From NCBI GenBank assembly GCA_020161655.1, contig JAIUPC010000006.1:295014-359013 (forward strand): a stretch of DNA of 64,000 bases, given 5' to 3'. Positions 8,474 through 17,021 of the stretch are shown one piece after another. The notes below the pieces were generated by a model. It made no database searches, was not told where the DNA came from, and was given only the letters and a program-made list of their open reading frames with translations. The stretch is from Pseudomonadota bacterium (lineage in GTDB: Bacteria > Pseudomonadota > Alphaproteobacteria > Rhodobacterales > Rhodobacteraceae). A program made the position numbers and the translations under genes. Each line of letters starts with the position of its first letter. The first letter of the stretch is position 1.

Positions 8474-9653
8474 TTCCGTCCCCTACCGTCAGGCGGCAAC
8501 GCCAAAACAGCGCGACGGCCGCATCGACGTGCTCCGCGGCCTCGCTCTGGTGATGATCTTCGTCAACCACGTGCCGGGGACGGTCTTCGAGGACTGGACC
8601 AACCGCAACTTCGGCTTTTCCGATGCGGCGGAAGCCTTCGTGATGATCTCGGGCGTCTCGGCAGCACTGGCCTATTCCGGCGGAATGGAGCGCGCACCGC
8701 TTTGGCCGGGGATCGCCAAGATCTGGCGGCGGGCCTGGACGCTGTACCTCGTCCACCTCTTCCTGTCGTTCTGGGCCATCGCCATCGTCTTCGCCACCTG
8801 GCGCTTCGGCGGCTCGATCACCCTCGCGCTGAAGGACAACTTCCAGTTCCTCTTCAGCGACCCCTACGGCGTCCTGATCGGCGTCCCGACGCTCGGCCAC
8901 CAGTTTGGTTACGTGAACATCCTGCCTATGTATGCGGTCCTGCTTCTCGCCACGCCGGCGCTTCTCATGGCCGGCATCCGCTGGCCGCTCCGCACGTTCG
9001 CCGCGTCGGTCGCGCTATGGTTCATCGCCGGGATGACACGCTTCGACCTGCCGGCCTACCCGCTTCCCGGTGGCTGGTTCTTCAACCCCTTCGCCTGGCA
9101 GCTGCTTTTCGTCACCGGCCTTCTGACCGGCCTTGCGATGAAGCGCGGCGCCCGTTTCGTGCCGGTCTGGCGCCCGCTCGTCGTCCTAGCCTGGGGCTTC
9201 GTCGTTCTCGCCCTCGTCTGGCTGAAGTGGGACGCGCTCGGCAGCTTCATGAACCGGAACCTCGGCTGGGCCGCGGTGAACGGCGTGCCGTGGCTCTTCG
9301 TCGCCTTCGACAAGACCTATGTCTCGCTCCCGCGGCTCCTGCACGTCCTCGCGCTGGCCTATGCCGTCAGCACGATCCCCGGCTTCCGCCGCTTTGCCGA
9401 CAACGCGGTCGTGGCGCCCCTTGCCGTGATGGGGCGTCAGGCGCTGCCGGTCTTCGCGATGGGCACGCTCCTGTCCTTCGCCGCGCGGGCGGTGAAGGAA
9501 ATCGCCCTCGTCCCGTCGACAGGCCTCGACCTGGCGCTGGTCGTGGGCGGGATCGTGGCGATGATCCTTTTCGCCGCCTTCCTCGACCGCAAGCGGCAGA
9601 AGCCGGTCGCGGCCCGCGCGGGCCGCGACCTTTCGGTTCCTGCCGAAGCCTAG
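8466..9653 (+). CDS. opgC: OpgC family membrane succinyltransferase
   Basis: I choose the ATG at 8466, which overlaps the opgH stop and follows a GGAAGGGGG ribosome site, over an upstream in-frame ATG at 8385 that lies inside opgH. The 395-residue protein has about ten membrane helices and opens with GRIDVLRGLALVMIFVNH, the hallmark of OpgC/acyltransferase-3-like membrane proteins. In R. sphaeroides OpgC adds succinyl groups to the glucan backbone and makes it anionic. It closes the operon. A 26-base perfect palindrome lies within the last codons, and the stop codon interlocks with that of the convergent gene inside one CTAG. Confidence 0.92.
   Translation: MRDSVPYRQAATPKQRDGRIDVLRGLALVMIFVNHVPGTVFEDWTNRNFGFSDAAEAFVMISGVSAALAYSGGMERAPLWPGIAKIWRRAWTLYLVHLFLSFWAIAIVFATWRFGGSITLALKDNFQFLFSDPYGVLIGVPTLGHQFGYVNILPMYAVLLLATPALLMAGIRWPLRTFAASVALWFIAGMTRFDLPAYPLPGGWFFNPFAWQLLFVTGLLTGLAMKRGARFVPVWRPLVVLAWGFVVLALVWLKWDALGSFMNRNLGWAAVNGVPWLFVAFDKTYVSLPRLLHVLALAYAVSTIPGFRRFADNAVVAPLAVMGRQALPVFAMGTLLSFAARAVKEIALVPSTGLDLALVVGGIVAMILFAAFLDRKRQKPVAARAGRDLSVPAEA
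9605..9630. terminator. 26-base perfect palindrome within the 3' end of opgC
   Basis: The arms GGTCGCGGCCCGC (9605-9617) and GCGGGCCGCGACC (9618-9630) are exact complements with no spacer. The element lies inside the last 16 codons of opgC and TTTCGG follows it. Because opgC and the minus-strand gene end at the same CTAG, a hairpin here could stop transcripts from either side. There is no long T-run, so an intrinsic terminator role is inferred, not proven. Confidence 0.5.
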
Positions 9654-10726
9654 TGGCGGCTGCGGGCACCGGTCTTGTAGAGGCTGCCGGTCTTCGTCTC
9701 CAGATAGGGTTCCAGCGCGATCTCTTCCTGCTTGAGGAAGCCTGACTGCGGCAGCTTGCCCGCGCGCACCATCTCGATCACACCGACGACCGAGGCCGAG
9801 GTGGTCCAGGCGATCGCCGTCCGGCTCTTGCCGCCGATCTCGACCGGATAGTAGGAGCGGACGAATTCCTTCCGGCGCATCTGCCCGTTCTGCATCCCCT
9901 CGGCGGCGACATGGACATAGACGACGTCCTCGTCCACCGGCGGCTTGGCATTGGTCAGGATACGCCCCGCCTCGGTCCGGTTTTCGCGCATCAGTAGCTC
10001 ATGGAAGAAGAAGTTCATCAGCTTCACGTGGCCGGGATAGCGCATCGTCTTGTAGTCGAGGTTCTCGATCTTGTCGGCATAGGTTTCGCACATGGTGCCA
10101 AGCCCGCCGGAGGTCGTGAAAGCCTCAAGCTGCATCCCGTCGATATAGATCGTCTCAAGCCATTCCATCGCCGAAACGGTCTTGAGCTGACCTTCCTCGA
10201 TCACCTCGCAGTCGTTGAGGTATTCATTCACCACGCCCTCGGGCGACCAGTTGAAAGCATAGCCGAGAAGCCCGGTCGGGTTCTGCGGCAGGGCGCCGAC
10301 GCGGAGGCGGATCGAGCGGACCTTTTCGAACTGGTCGGCGAGATGCGCGCCGACAATGCCGACGAAGCCGGGGGCAAGGCCGCATTGCGGCGCCATCAGG
10401 CCCTTCGAGGTCTTGGCAAGTTCGCGGATATGCTTGGTCGTCGGCACGTCTTCGGTCAGGTCGAAATAGTGCAGGCCAAGCTTGTGCGCGACGGTCGAGA
10501 CGCCGATGTTGAGGTGATAGGGCAGGCAGGACAGGATCGCCTCCTGGCCCTTCAGCACTTCGGCCAGACCGCCCGTGTCCTTCAGGTCAACGGCGCGGGT
10601 GGGGAACGGGGCCGCGACCGCGCGGGCGTCGATGCCCGTCACCTCGAACCCGGCCTCGACCAGCAGTTCGGCGGCCAGATGGCCGACCTTTCCAAGCCCC
10701 AGAACCGCAATTTTCGTAAATGCCAT
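9650..10726 (-). CDS. Saccharopine dehydrogenase-family protein, probable lysine 6-dehydrogenase
   Basis: I choose ATG at 10726, five bases after AGGAGA; a second ATG sits one codon upstream. The 358-residue protein has a Rossmann motif KIAVLGLGKVGHLAAELL at its start and a C-terminal saccharopine-dehydrogenase-type domain. Its length fits lysine 6-dehydrogenase (about 360-390), which oxidises lysine directly to aminoadipate semialdehyde with NAD and release of ammonia, better than the roughly 450-residue saccharopine dehydrogenase domain of plants. The next gene upstream is an aminoadipate-semialdehyde dehydrogenase, which would take its product. The two are separated by 162 bases with a hairpin, so this gene may also have its own promoter. 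A saccharopine-cleaving role cannot be ruled out. Confidence 0.75.
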   Translation of the reverse strand: MAFTKIAVLGLGKVGHLAAELLVEAGFEVTGIDARAVAAPFPTRAVDLKDTGGLAEVLKGQEAILSCLPYHLNIGVSTVAHKLGLHYFDLTEDVPTTKHIRELAKTSKGLMAPQCGLAPGFVGIVGAHLADQFEKVRSIRLRVGALPQNPTGLLGYAFNWSPEGVVNEYLNDCEVIEEGQLKTVSAMEWLETIYIDGMQLEAFTTSGGLGTMCETYADKIENLDYKTMRYPGHVKLMNFFFHELLMRENRTEAGRILTNAKPPVDEDVVYVHVAAEGMQNGQMRRKEFVRSYYPVEIGGKSRTAIAWTTSASVVGVIEMVRAGKLPQSGFLKQEEIALEPYLETKTGSLYKTGARSRH

Positions 10727-10829
10727 CATATGTCTCCTGACGTCTTTGCAGGGCACATTCGCCGGTTCAGGCGTCGATTGCGCGCGCCAAACCGGCGATC
10801 TGGATGGTGTTTCGTTAAAATATGACGGC

Positions 10830-10859
10830 CCGGCCCATCAAGATGACGGATCGGGCCGG
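10830..10859 (-). terminator. Probable terminator or attenuating hairpin after the semialdehyde dehydrogenase gene
   Basis: The arms CCGGCCC (10830-10836) and GGGCCGG (10853-10859) pair over a 16-base loop. On the minus strand the stem is followed by GCCGTCATATTTTAAC, a loose T-rich tract. It lies between the stop of the aldehyde dehydrogenase and the start of the lysine dehydrogenase-like gene. Confidence 0.45.
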
Positions 10860-10888
10860 AAGGCAGTTTTTGACGCCGGGTAAGGCCG

Positions 10889-12385
10889 TCAGATGTCGAA
10901 CTTCACGCCCTGCGCAAGCGGCAGCGCATCGGAATAGTTGATCGTGTTGGTCTGCCGCCGCATATAGCCGCGCCAGGCGTCCGAACCGGATTCACGGCCG
11001 CCGCCGGTTTCCTTCTCTCCACCGAACGCGCCACCGATCTCGGCCCCAGAAGGCCCGATGTTGACGTTGGCGATGCCGCAGTCCGACCCGGCGGCAGAGA
11101 GGAAGGATTCCGCCTCGCGCATGTTCAGGGTGAAGATGCAGGAGGACAGGCCCTGCGGCACGTCGTTCTGGATCGCGATGGCCTCCTCGAGCGTATCGTA
11201 GCCGAGGACATAGAGGATCGGCGCGAAGGTCTCGGTGCGAACCGTATCGGTCTGCGACGGCATCTCGACGATGGCGGGCGCGACATAGGCCCCGCCCGGA
11301 ACGCCCGCTGTCACGACCTTGCCGCCATGAACCGCGCCACCTTCGGACGCCGCCTGACCCAGCATCGCCTGCATCCGGTCCTTCGCGGCGACGTCGATCA
11401 GCGGCCCAACGAGCGTACCTTGCGCACGCGGATCGCCGACCGGCAGCGTCGCATAGGCCTTGGTCAGCTTCGCCACCAGCTCATCCTTGACCGAGTTATG
11501 CGCGATCAGGCGGCGGAGCGAAGTGCAGCGCTGCCCGGCGGTGCCGACCGCCGAAAAGACAATCGCCCGCACCGCCATGTCGAGATCGGCCGAAGGCGCC
11601 ACGATCATCGCGTTGTTGCCGCCAAGCTCAAGGATCGGCCGGCCCCAGCGGGCGGAAACCTTCGGGCCAACGATTCCGCCCATGCGGGTCGAACCGGTGG
11701 CGGAAACGATCGGCACATCCTTGGAGTTGACCAGCGCCTCGCCGATGGCCGGGCCGCCGATCACGAGTTGGCACAGCCCCTCGGGCGCATCGCCGAAGCG
11801 CTTCAGTGCCCGATCCATGATCTTCTGCGTCGCCAACGCCGTCAGCGGCGTCTTTTCCGACGGCTTCCAGATCACCGGATCGCCGCAAACGAGCGCGAGC
11901 GCCGCGTTCCAGGCGTAGACGGCAACCGGGAAGTTGAAGGCGGTGATGATCGCGCAGGGCCCGAGCGGATGCCAGGTCTCCATCATCCGGTGGCCGGGGC
12001 GTTCGGAGGCGATGGTCAGACCGTAGATCTGCCGCGAAAGGCCGACCGCGAAATCGCAGATGTCGATCATCTCCTGCACTTCGCCAAGACCTTCAGAGGT
12101 GATCTTTCCGGCTTCCAGCGTCACCACCGCGCCAAGTTCGGCCTTCGCGGAGCGGAGTTCCTCGCCCAGAAGCCGCACCAGTTCACCCCGGCGTGGGGCC
12201 GGCACCTGACGCCAGGCGCGGAACGCCTCTTGCGACCGGGCGATGATCTTCGGCATCTCGGCGGCAGCGGTTTCGCGCACCTTCGCCACTTCCGCCCCGT
12301 CGATGGGCGAATTCACGGCCATCGAGCCGCCCTTCAGTTCCGCCTCGGTCAGGCCAGCGGCCTTCAGCACATCCGTATGGCTCAT
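10889..12385 (-). CDS. L-aminoadipate-semialdehyde dehydrogenase (antiquitin/ALDH7-like)
   Basis: The 498-residue protein is an aldehyde dehydrogenase with the general base Glu in LELGGNNAMIV (about residue 252) and the catalytic Cys in GTAGQRCTSLRRL (about 287). The WHPLGPCAIITAFNFP and QRCTSLRRL segments are typical of the ALDH7/antiquitin group, which oxidises 2-aminoadipate 6-semialdehyde to 2-aminoadipate in lysine breakdown. A GGAGACTGAC ribosome site precedes the ATG at 12385. The neighbours (lysine dehydrogenase-like protein, 2-oxoacid dehydrogenase E1, glutaryl-CoA dehydrogenase) cover the steps before and after, which supports this substrate. The aminotransferase that turns aminoadipate into 2-oxoadipate is not in the window. 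Confidence 0.87.
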   Translation of the reverse strand: MSHTDVLKAAGLTEAELKGGSMAVNSPIDGAEVAKVRETAAAEMPKIIARSQEAFRAWRQVPAPRRGELVRLLGEELRSAKAELGAVVTLEAGKITSEGLGEVQEMIDICDFAVGLSRQIYGLTIASERPGHRMMETWHPLGPCAIITAFNFPVAVYAWNAALALVCGDPVIWKPSEKTPLTALATQKIMDRALKRFGDAPEGLCQLVIGGPAIGEALVNSKDVPIVSATGSTRMGGIVGPKVSARWGRPILELGGNNAMIVAPSADLDMAVRAIVFSAVGTAGQRCTSLRRLIAHNSVKDELVAKLTKAYATLPVGDPRAQGTLVGPLIDVAAKDRMQAMLGQAASEGGAVHGGKVVTAGVPGGAYVAPAIVEMPSQTDTVRTETFAPILYVLGYDTLEEAIAIQNDVPQGLSSCIFTLNMREAESFLSAAGSDCGIANVNIGPSGAEIGGAFGGEKETGGGRESGSDAWRGYMRRQTNTINYSDALPLAQGVKFDI

Positions 12386-12386
12386 G

Positions 12387-13424
12387 TCAGTCTCCTTTGG
12401 TGACGAGGGCGCGCTGGTCTTCCATACCCATGGAGACCAGAAGCGGCGCCGTCTGTTGCCGTGTCTGGAAGTCGGTCTTCGATCCCATGCCGCGCCAGTT
12501 GGCCAGGATCAGGCTCTGCGCCACCGCCCCGCCCAGGGTGGTGCCGGGGCCGGTGACAATGAAGAGGTCCGGCGCGAATTCGCGCGCGGCAGTACGGATG
12601 GCATGGGTGAAGTCATAGGGCTCCACCACCTGATGGCCAAGCGTGTAGTCCCAAAGCGCGCCCGCATCCGTAGCCCCCGGCCACCAGATGGCGCCCCGCC
12701 CGTCGATCATTGGCAGGTCGGGCTGGCCGAAGAGCTGCTGCGACAGCCGCGCCCGCCCGCGCTCCGCGACCGGCGCCTGAAGTGCTGTGTGGAAGGCGGC
12801 GTGGTTGGAGAGCCGCATCGGGAATCGACCCTGTTCCGGCGGAACCTCGGCCTCGAACGCCTTCAGCCCGGCCTCGTTCCCGGCCAGGACCAGCATGCCG
12901 CCAAGGTCGATGGACAGGCCGAACACATGATCCGACCGCGCGCCGATCTCTGCGACCTTCGCCATCAGCGCGGCCTTGCGCGCCGGGTCCGGCACCCAGT
13001 CCTCGCCCACGCAAGGGTAGACCAGTTGCCCGCCGATCAGCGCCTCCTGCATCAGCGTGCCCATGGTGTTGACCACCTCGAACCCGGCTTCGGCGGAAAG
13101 CGCACCGGCACAGGCGAGCGCGGAGTACCAGCCCATCGAATTGCCTGTCACCGCCACGATCTCGACCTCATCCCGGTCGATGGCGCGGAAGTCGCCAATC
13201 GTCGCGGCGTAGATCAGGGCCGAGGCATTGTCGCCCCGCGTATGCTTGGCCACCGAATAGCTGGTACTGCCATCGAGCGCGCTCAGGCCCTCTTGCCCCA
13301 GCGCCCCACGCGTGGCATCGAACCCGGCCAGAAGCGCACGGTCACGGAAGTGACGCTTCAGATAGCCAAGTTCGGTCTTGGTATAGGTGCCCCGGCCGGG
13401 ACAGATGACGACAGCGGTCTTCAT
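12387..13424 (-). CDS. FabD-like acyltransferase domain protein lacking the malonyl-binding arginine
   Basis: The 345-residue protein aligns by eye with malonyl-CoA:ACP transacylase along its whole length. The nucleophile elbow is GNSMGWYSALACAG (Ser96; FabD has GHSLGEYSALVCAG) and the catalytic His is H212 in NHAAFHT. The arginine that holds the malonyl carboxylate in FabD (Arg117, in MRGKFMQEAV) is replaced by Met121 in TMGTLMQEAL, so a malonyl substrate is unlikely. It overlaps the E1 gene by 4 bases and lies one base before the semialdehyde dehydrogenase gene, so it is made together with lysine-degrading enzymes, not fatty acid synthase. Its real role is unknown; transfer of an acyl group produced in this pathway is one possibility. 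Confidence 0.8.
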   Translation of the reverse strand: MKTAVVICPGRGTYTKTELGYLKRHFRDRALLAGFDATRGALGQEGLSALDGSTSYSVAKHTRGDNASALIYAATIGDFRAIDRDEVEIVAVTGNSMGWYSALACAGALSAEAGFEVVNTMGTLMQEALIGGQLVYPCVGEDWVPDPARKAALMAKVAEIGARSDHVFGLSIDLGGMLVLAGNEAGLKAFEAEVPPEQGRFPMRLSNHAAFHTALQAPVAERGRARLSQQLFGQPDLPMIDGRGAIWWPGATDAGALWDYTLGHQVVEPYDFTHAIRTAAREFAPDLFIVTGPGTTLGGAVAQSLILANWRGMGSKTDFQTRQQTAPLLVSMGMEDQRALVTKGD

Positions 13425-15610
13425 CTCGCGACCCCCATCAGGCCCATCGCGGCAGCAAAGATGCCGTCCGCCGAGGGCATCGTCGCCGCATAGGCCGGGC
13501 CGGTGGCGATGAAACTGTCCTCCGCCGTGATCCGGGCATGCGGCACATCGGTCCTTTCGGTGAAAAGCGCCATCAGCGCCTCGGCAACCCCGCCCGAACG
13601 TCGGGTTTCATCGACGATGAGGATACGTTTCGTGCCCTTCACCGCCTCGACCAGCGCCTCTGACGGCAAGGGCGACAGCCAGCGCATGTCGATGACCCGC
13701 GCCTTCACCCCGGCCTCGGCCAGCCGCTTTTCGGCCTGCCGCGACAGGTAATAGCCATTGCCATAGGTCACGATGGCAAGATCGGTGCCGTCGCCATGCA
13801 CCCCGACCTCGCCCTGCGGAATCGTCTCGTTCCGGGCAGGATAGGCTCGCATCCAGCCGCCGTCTTTCTCTCTGTGGAGGTCGCGCATCGGGTAAAGGGC
13901 GATAGGCTCAAGGAAGACCACCAGCCGCTGTTCCTCACGCGCCAGCCGCACGCATTCGCGCAGCATCTTTGCCGCATCGGCGCCGTTCGACGGACAGGCG
14001 AGGATCAGGCCGGGAATGTCGCGCAGCACTGCAACGGAGTTGTCGTTGTGGAAATGCCCGCCGAAGCCCTTCTGGTAGCCAAGCCCGGCGATCCTGAGCA
14101 CCATCGGGTTGGTGTATTGTCCGTTCGAGAAGAAGGGCAACGTCGCCGCCTCGCCCCTGATCTGGTCCTCGGCATTGTGGAGATAGGCGAGGAACTGGAT
14201 CTCCGGCATCGGTATGAAGCCGTTCTGCGCCATGCCGATGGCGAGGCCGAGGATCGACTGTTCATCGAGAAGCGTGTCGATCATCCGGTCCGGCCCGAAA
14301 CGGGCATGGAGCTTTTGCGTCACGCCATAGACGCCGCCCTTGCGGCCCACATCCTCGCCCATCATCACGACCTCGGGATGCTCCAGCATCAGATCGGTCA
14401 ACGCCCAGTTGATGATCCGCGACATGATCTGCGGCTCATCCATCGCCTTCAGGTCGCCGCCGAATGCCGCCGCCCGCGCCTCGTCCGACTGGCCATTGGT
14501 GGGCTTGCAGACCCGCTTCGGCGGGATGATCGCGGCCATGACTTCGGCAGCCGTCCTCAGCCTTGGTCGCGTCACCACCTCGGTCGCCACGCGGGCAACG
14601 CGGGCGTTGGTCTTTTCGTAGATCGCCAGCGCCTCGGCTGGACGAAGCGCGCCGGCCTCACCCAGAAGCCGGACCGAATGCAGGAGGGGGTCCATCGCCT
14701 CTTCGGCCTCGACCTCCTCGCGCGGCAGATAGGTCGTCGGCACGTCAGCCCCGGCATGACCGTAAAGCCGCACCGTTCCGACATGGAGGAAGGCGGGTTT
14801 GCGCCGATTCCTGACATAGGCCGCAGCCTCGGACGCAACGCGGAAGGTCTCGTAGATATCAAGCCCGTTGCAGGCGAAATACTTCAGCCCCGGCCGGTTC
14901 TCGAACCCCGCCGCGATCCAGCCGCGCGGGGTCTTCGTCGAAATGCCGATGCCATTGTCCTCGCAGACGAAGAGCAGCGGCAGCGGAATCGACTGGTAGG
15001 ATGTCCATCCGGCGGTGTTGAAGGCACCCTGCGCCGTCGAATGGTTGGCCGAGGCATCGCCGAAGGAGCAGCAGACGATAGCATCGTCGGGCAGTTCCTG
15101 ATGCTCGGGCCGGTGCCGCCGCGCGGCGCCGATGGCATAGGCCGCGCCCACCGCCTTCGGCAGATGCGAGGCGATGGTCGAAGTCTGTGGCGGAATGGAA
15201 AGCGGCTTCGACCCCAGCACCTTGTGCCGGCCGCCGGAAATCGGGTCCTCGGACGATGACGCGAAGCTCAGAAGCATGTCCCAGGCGATCGTCTGCCCAG
15301 GCACCTGCGCCGCGCGTGCGATCTGGAAGGCTGCATCGCGGTAATGGAGAAAGGCCATGTCGGTCGGCCGAAGCGCCGCCGCCACCGCCGCCATCCCCTC
15401 ATGCCCCGACGAGCCGATGGTATAGAACCCCTGCCCCGCCTTCTGCATGGCCCGGCTCTGCCGGTCGAGCGCGCGGCTGAGGCAGCCAGACCGAAACACC
15501 GAAACCGCTTCCGTTGCCGGAAGCGGTCCCGTTGGCGCAGCACCTTGGGGCAGGTCGCCACTGGCAACCCGTCTCAGGAAGTTCTCGTGAACGATGTCGG
15601 CTCTATCCAT
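13421..15610 (-). CDS. Fused alpha-beta E1 of a branched-chain-type 2-oxoacid dehydrogenase, candidate 2-oxoadipate dehydrogenase
   Basis: The 729-residue protein joins both E1 subunits. The alpha half (1 to about 340) contains the thiamine diphosphate motif GDASANHS...VCEDN and GSSGHEGMAAVA. The beta half (about 385-729) contains VVMMGEDVGRKGGVYGVT and LRIAGLG. The family usually acts on branched-chain 2-oxoacids or acetoin. Here the neighbours are aminoadipate-semialdehyde dehydrogenase and glutaryl-CoA dehydrogenase, so the missing step between them, 2-oxoadipate to glutaryl-CoA, is the most likely reaction. No E2 (lipoyl acyltransferase) or E3 gene lies nearby; it would have to borrow them. 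An AAGGGA ribosome site precedes the start. Substrate is inferred from context. Confidence 0.85.
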   Translation of the reverse strand: MDRADIVHENFLRRVASGDLPQGAAPTGPLPATEAVSVFRSGCLSRALDRQSRAMQKAGQGFYTIGSSGHEGMAAVAAALRPTDMAFLHYRDAAFQIARAAQVPGQTIAWDMLLSFASSSEDPISGGRHKVLGSKPLSIPPQTSTIASHLPKAVGAAYAIGAARRHRPEHQELPDDAIVCCSFGDASANHSTAQGAFNTAGWTSYQSIPLPLLFVCEDNGIGISTKTPRGWIAAGFENRPGLKYFACNGLDIYETFRVASEAAAYVRNRRKPAFLHVGTVRLYGHAGADVPTTYLPREEVEAEEAMDPLLHSVRLLGEAGALRPAEALAIYEKTNARVARVATEVVTRPRLRTAAEVMAAIIPPKRVCKPTNGQSDEARAAAFGGDLKAMDEPQIMSRIINWALTDLMLEHPEVVMMGEDVGRKGGVYGVTQKLHARFGPDRMIDTLLDEQSILGLAIGMAQNGFIPMPEIQFLAYLHNAEDQIRGEAATLPFFSNGQYTNPMVLRIAGLGYQKGFGGHFHNDNSVAVLRDIPGLILACPSNGADAAKMLRECVRLAREEQRLVVFLEPIALYPMRDLHREKDGGWMRAYPARNETIPQGEVGVHGDGTDLAIVTYGNGYYLSRQAEKRLAEAGVKARVIDMRWLSPLPSEALVEAVKGTKRILIVDETRRSGGVAEALMALFTERTDVPHARITAEDSFIATGPAYAATMPSADGIFAAAMGLMGVAR

Positions 15611-15623
15611 GAAATCCCTTGCG

Positions 15624-15655
15624 CTTCATCTTGCCCGAAATACCTCCGCCGGAGG
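15624..15655. repeat. Rhodobacteraceae-type intergenic repeat with GC hairpin
   Basis: The block CTTCATCTTGCCCGAAATA (15624-15642) is followed by the hairpin CCTCCG-C-CGGAGG (15643-15655). I recognise this layout as a frequent intergenic element in Rhodobacteraceae genomes, where the hairpin stands next to a GGCAAGATGAAG-like word. Here it lies between the gcdH stop and the E1 start. It may end part of the gcdH transcripts. Only this copy was seen in the window. Confidence 0.55.
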
Positions 15656-15708
15656 CATCAGGTGCCGGGGCCGGGCGCTTTCATCGAAGGCCCGCCCCGG
15701 CGCAACCG

Positions 15709-16917
15709 TCAGAAAAACGCCTGCAACCCGGTGATCGCGCGGCCAAGGATCAGCGCATGGACGTCATGCGTGCCCTCGTAGGTATTCACCGTCTCGAGGT
15801 TGACCATGTGGCGCATGATCTGGAAATCCTCCTGGATGCCGTTGCCGCCATGCATGTCCCGCGACACACGGGCGATATCCAGCGCCTTGCCGCAGTTGTT
15901 GCGCTTGACGAGCGAGATCATCTCGGGCGCCGCCTTCGCCTCGTCCATCAGGCGGCCGACACGCACGGATGCCTGCAGGCCGAGCGTGATCTCGGTCATC
16001 ATGTCGGCCAGCTTCTTCTGGTAAAGCTGGGTCTGCGCCAGGGGCCGGTTGAACTGCTTGCGATCAAGGCCATACTGGCGTGCCGCGTGCCAGCAGAACT
16101 CGGCGGCGCCGAGGACGCCCCAGGAAATGCCGTAGCGGGCGCGGTTGAGGCAACCGAACGGACCTTTGAGCCCCTCGACATTCGGCAGAAGCGCGTCTTC
16201 GCCGACTTCGACATTCTCCATCACGATCTCGCCGGTGATCGAGGCGCGAAGGCTGAGCTTGCCGCCGATCTTCGGCGCCGAAAGCCCCTTCATGCCCTTG
16301 TCGAGAACGAAGCCGCGGATCTTGCCGCCATGCGCGTCGGACTTGGCCCAGACCACAAAGACATCGGCGATAGGCGCGTTCGAGATCCACATCTTCGACC
16401 CGTTCAGCACATAGCCGTTCGCCGTCTTGGTGGCGCGGGTCTTCATGCCGGCGGGGTCCGAGCCTGCATCGGGCTCAGTGAGGCCGAAGCAGCCGATGTA
16501 TTCGCCGGAGGCAAGCTTCGGCAGGTACTTCTTGCGCTGCTCTTCCGAGCCATAGGCATAGATCGGATACATCACCAGCGAGGACTGCACCGACATCATC
16601 GAGCGGTAGCCCGAATCGACCCGCTCCACTTCCCGCGCGATCAACCCGTAGGCCACGTAGGAGGCGCCGATGCCGCCGTATTCCTCGGGGACGGTGACGC
16701 CGAGAAGCCCCATCTCGCCCATCTCGCGGAAGATCGCCGGATCGGTCGATTCCTCGCGATAGGCAGCGATCACGCGGGGTTGCAGCTTTTCCTGCGCATA
16801 GGCGCGGGCGCCGTCGCGGAGCATCCGCTCTTCCTCGGACAGCTGGTCTTCCAGCCTGAGAGCATCTTCCCAATCGAAGCGGGACAGGTCGGGGGCGTCT
16901 TTCGGTTTCAGGGCCAT
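15709..16917 (-). CDS. gcdH: Glutaryl-CoA dehydrogenase
   Basis: The 402-residue protein is an acyl-CoA dehydrogenase that oxidises and decarboxylates glutaryl-CoA to crotonyl-CoA. I use the ATG at 16917 behind GAGGAAG; an upstream in-frame ATG would add 13 residues. The segment [15 protein letters not shown] contains the Arg that binds the distal carboxylate of glutaryl-CoA in characterised enzymes, and the catalytic base Glu is in [14 protein letters not shown] near residue 381. [12 protein letters not shown] is the FAD/substrate loop. These features separate it from ordinary acyl-CoA dehydrogenases. It opens the lysine operon, and a LysR regulator diverges from it 104 bases away. Confidence 0.94.
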   Translation of the reverse strand: MALKPKDAPDLSRFDWEDALRLEDQLSEEERMLRDGARAYAQEKLQPRVIAAYREESTDPAIFREMGEMGLLGVTVPEEYGGIGASYVAYGLIAREVERVDSGYRSMMSVQSSLVMYPIYAYGSEEQRKKYLPKLASGEYIGCFGLTEPDAGSDPAGMKTRATKTANGYVLNGSKMWISNAPIADVFVVWAKSDAHGGKIRGFVLDKGMKGLSAPKIGGKLSLRASITGEIVMENVEVGEDALLPNVEGLKGPFGCLNRARYGISWGVLGAAEFCWHAARQYGLDRKQFNRPLAQTQLYQKKLADMMTEITLGLQASVRVGRLMDEAKAAPEMISLVKRNNCGKALDIARVSRDMHGGNGIQEDFQIMRHMVNLETVNTYEGTHDVHALILGRAITGLQAFF

Positions 16918-17021
16918 CACTTCCTCGCATCTGGCTGGGCGGCGTGTGATATGCACTATGCGCCATTGTTTTCGCCGGTAACAGCGCTATTGTCGCGTTA
17001 TCCTATGCATGGAACACATAC

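Noticed and set aside
13421-15610. Reading the fused E1 as a pyruvate or acetoin dehydrogenase
   Set aside because: The surrounding lysine and glutaryl-CoA genes make 2-oxoadipate more likely, though the family motif alone cannot exclude the others.
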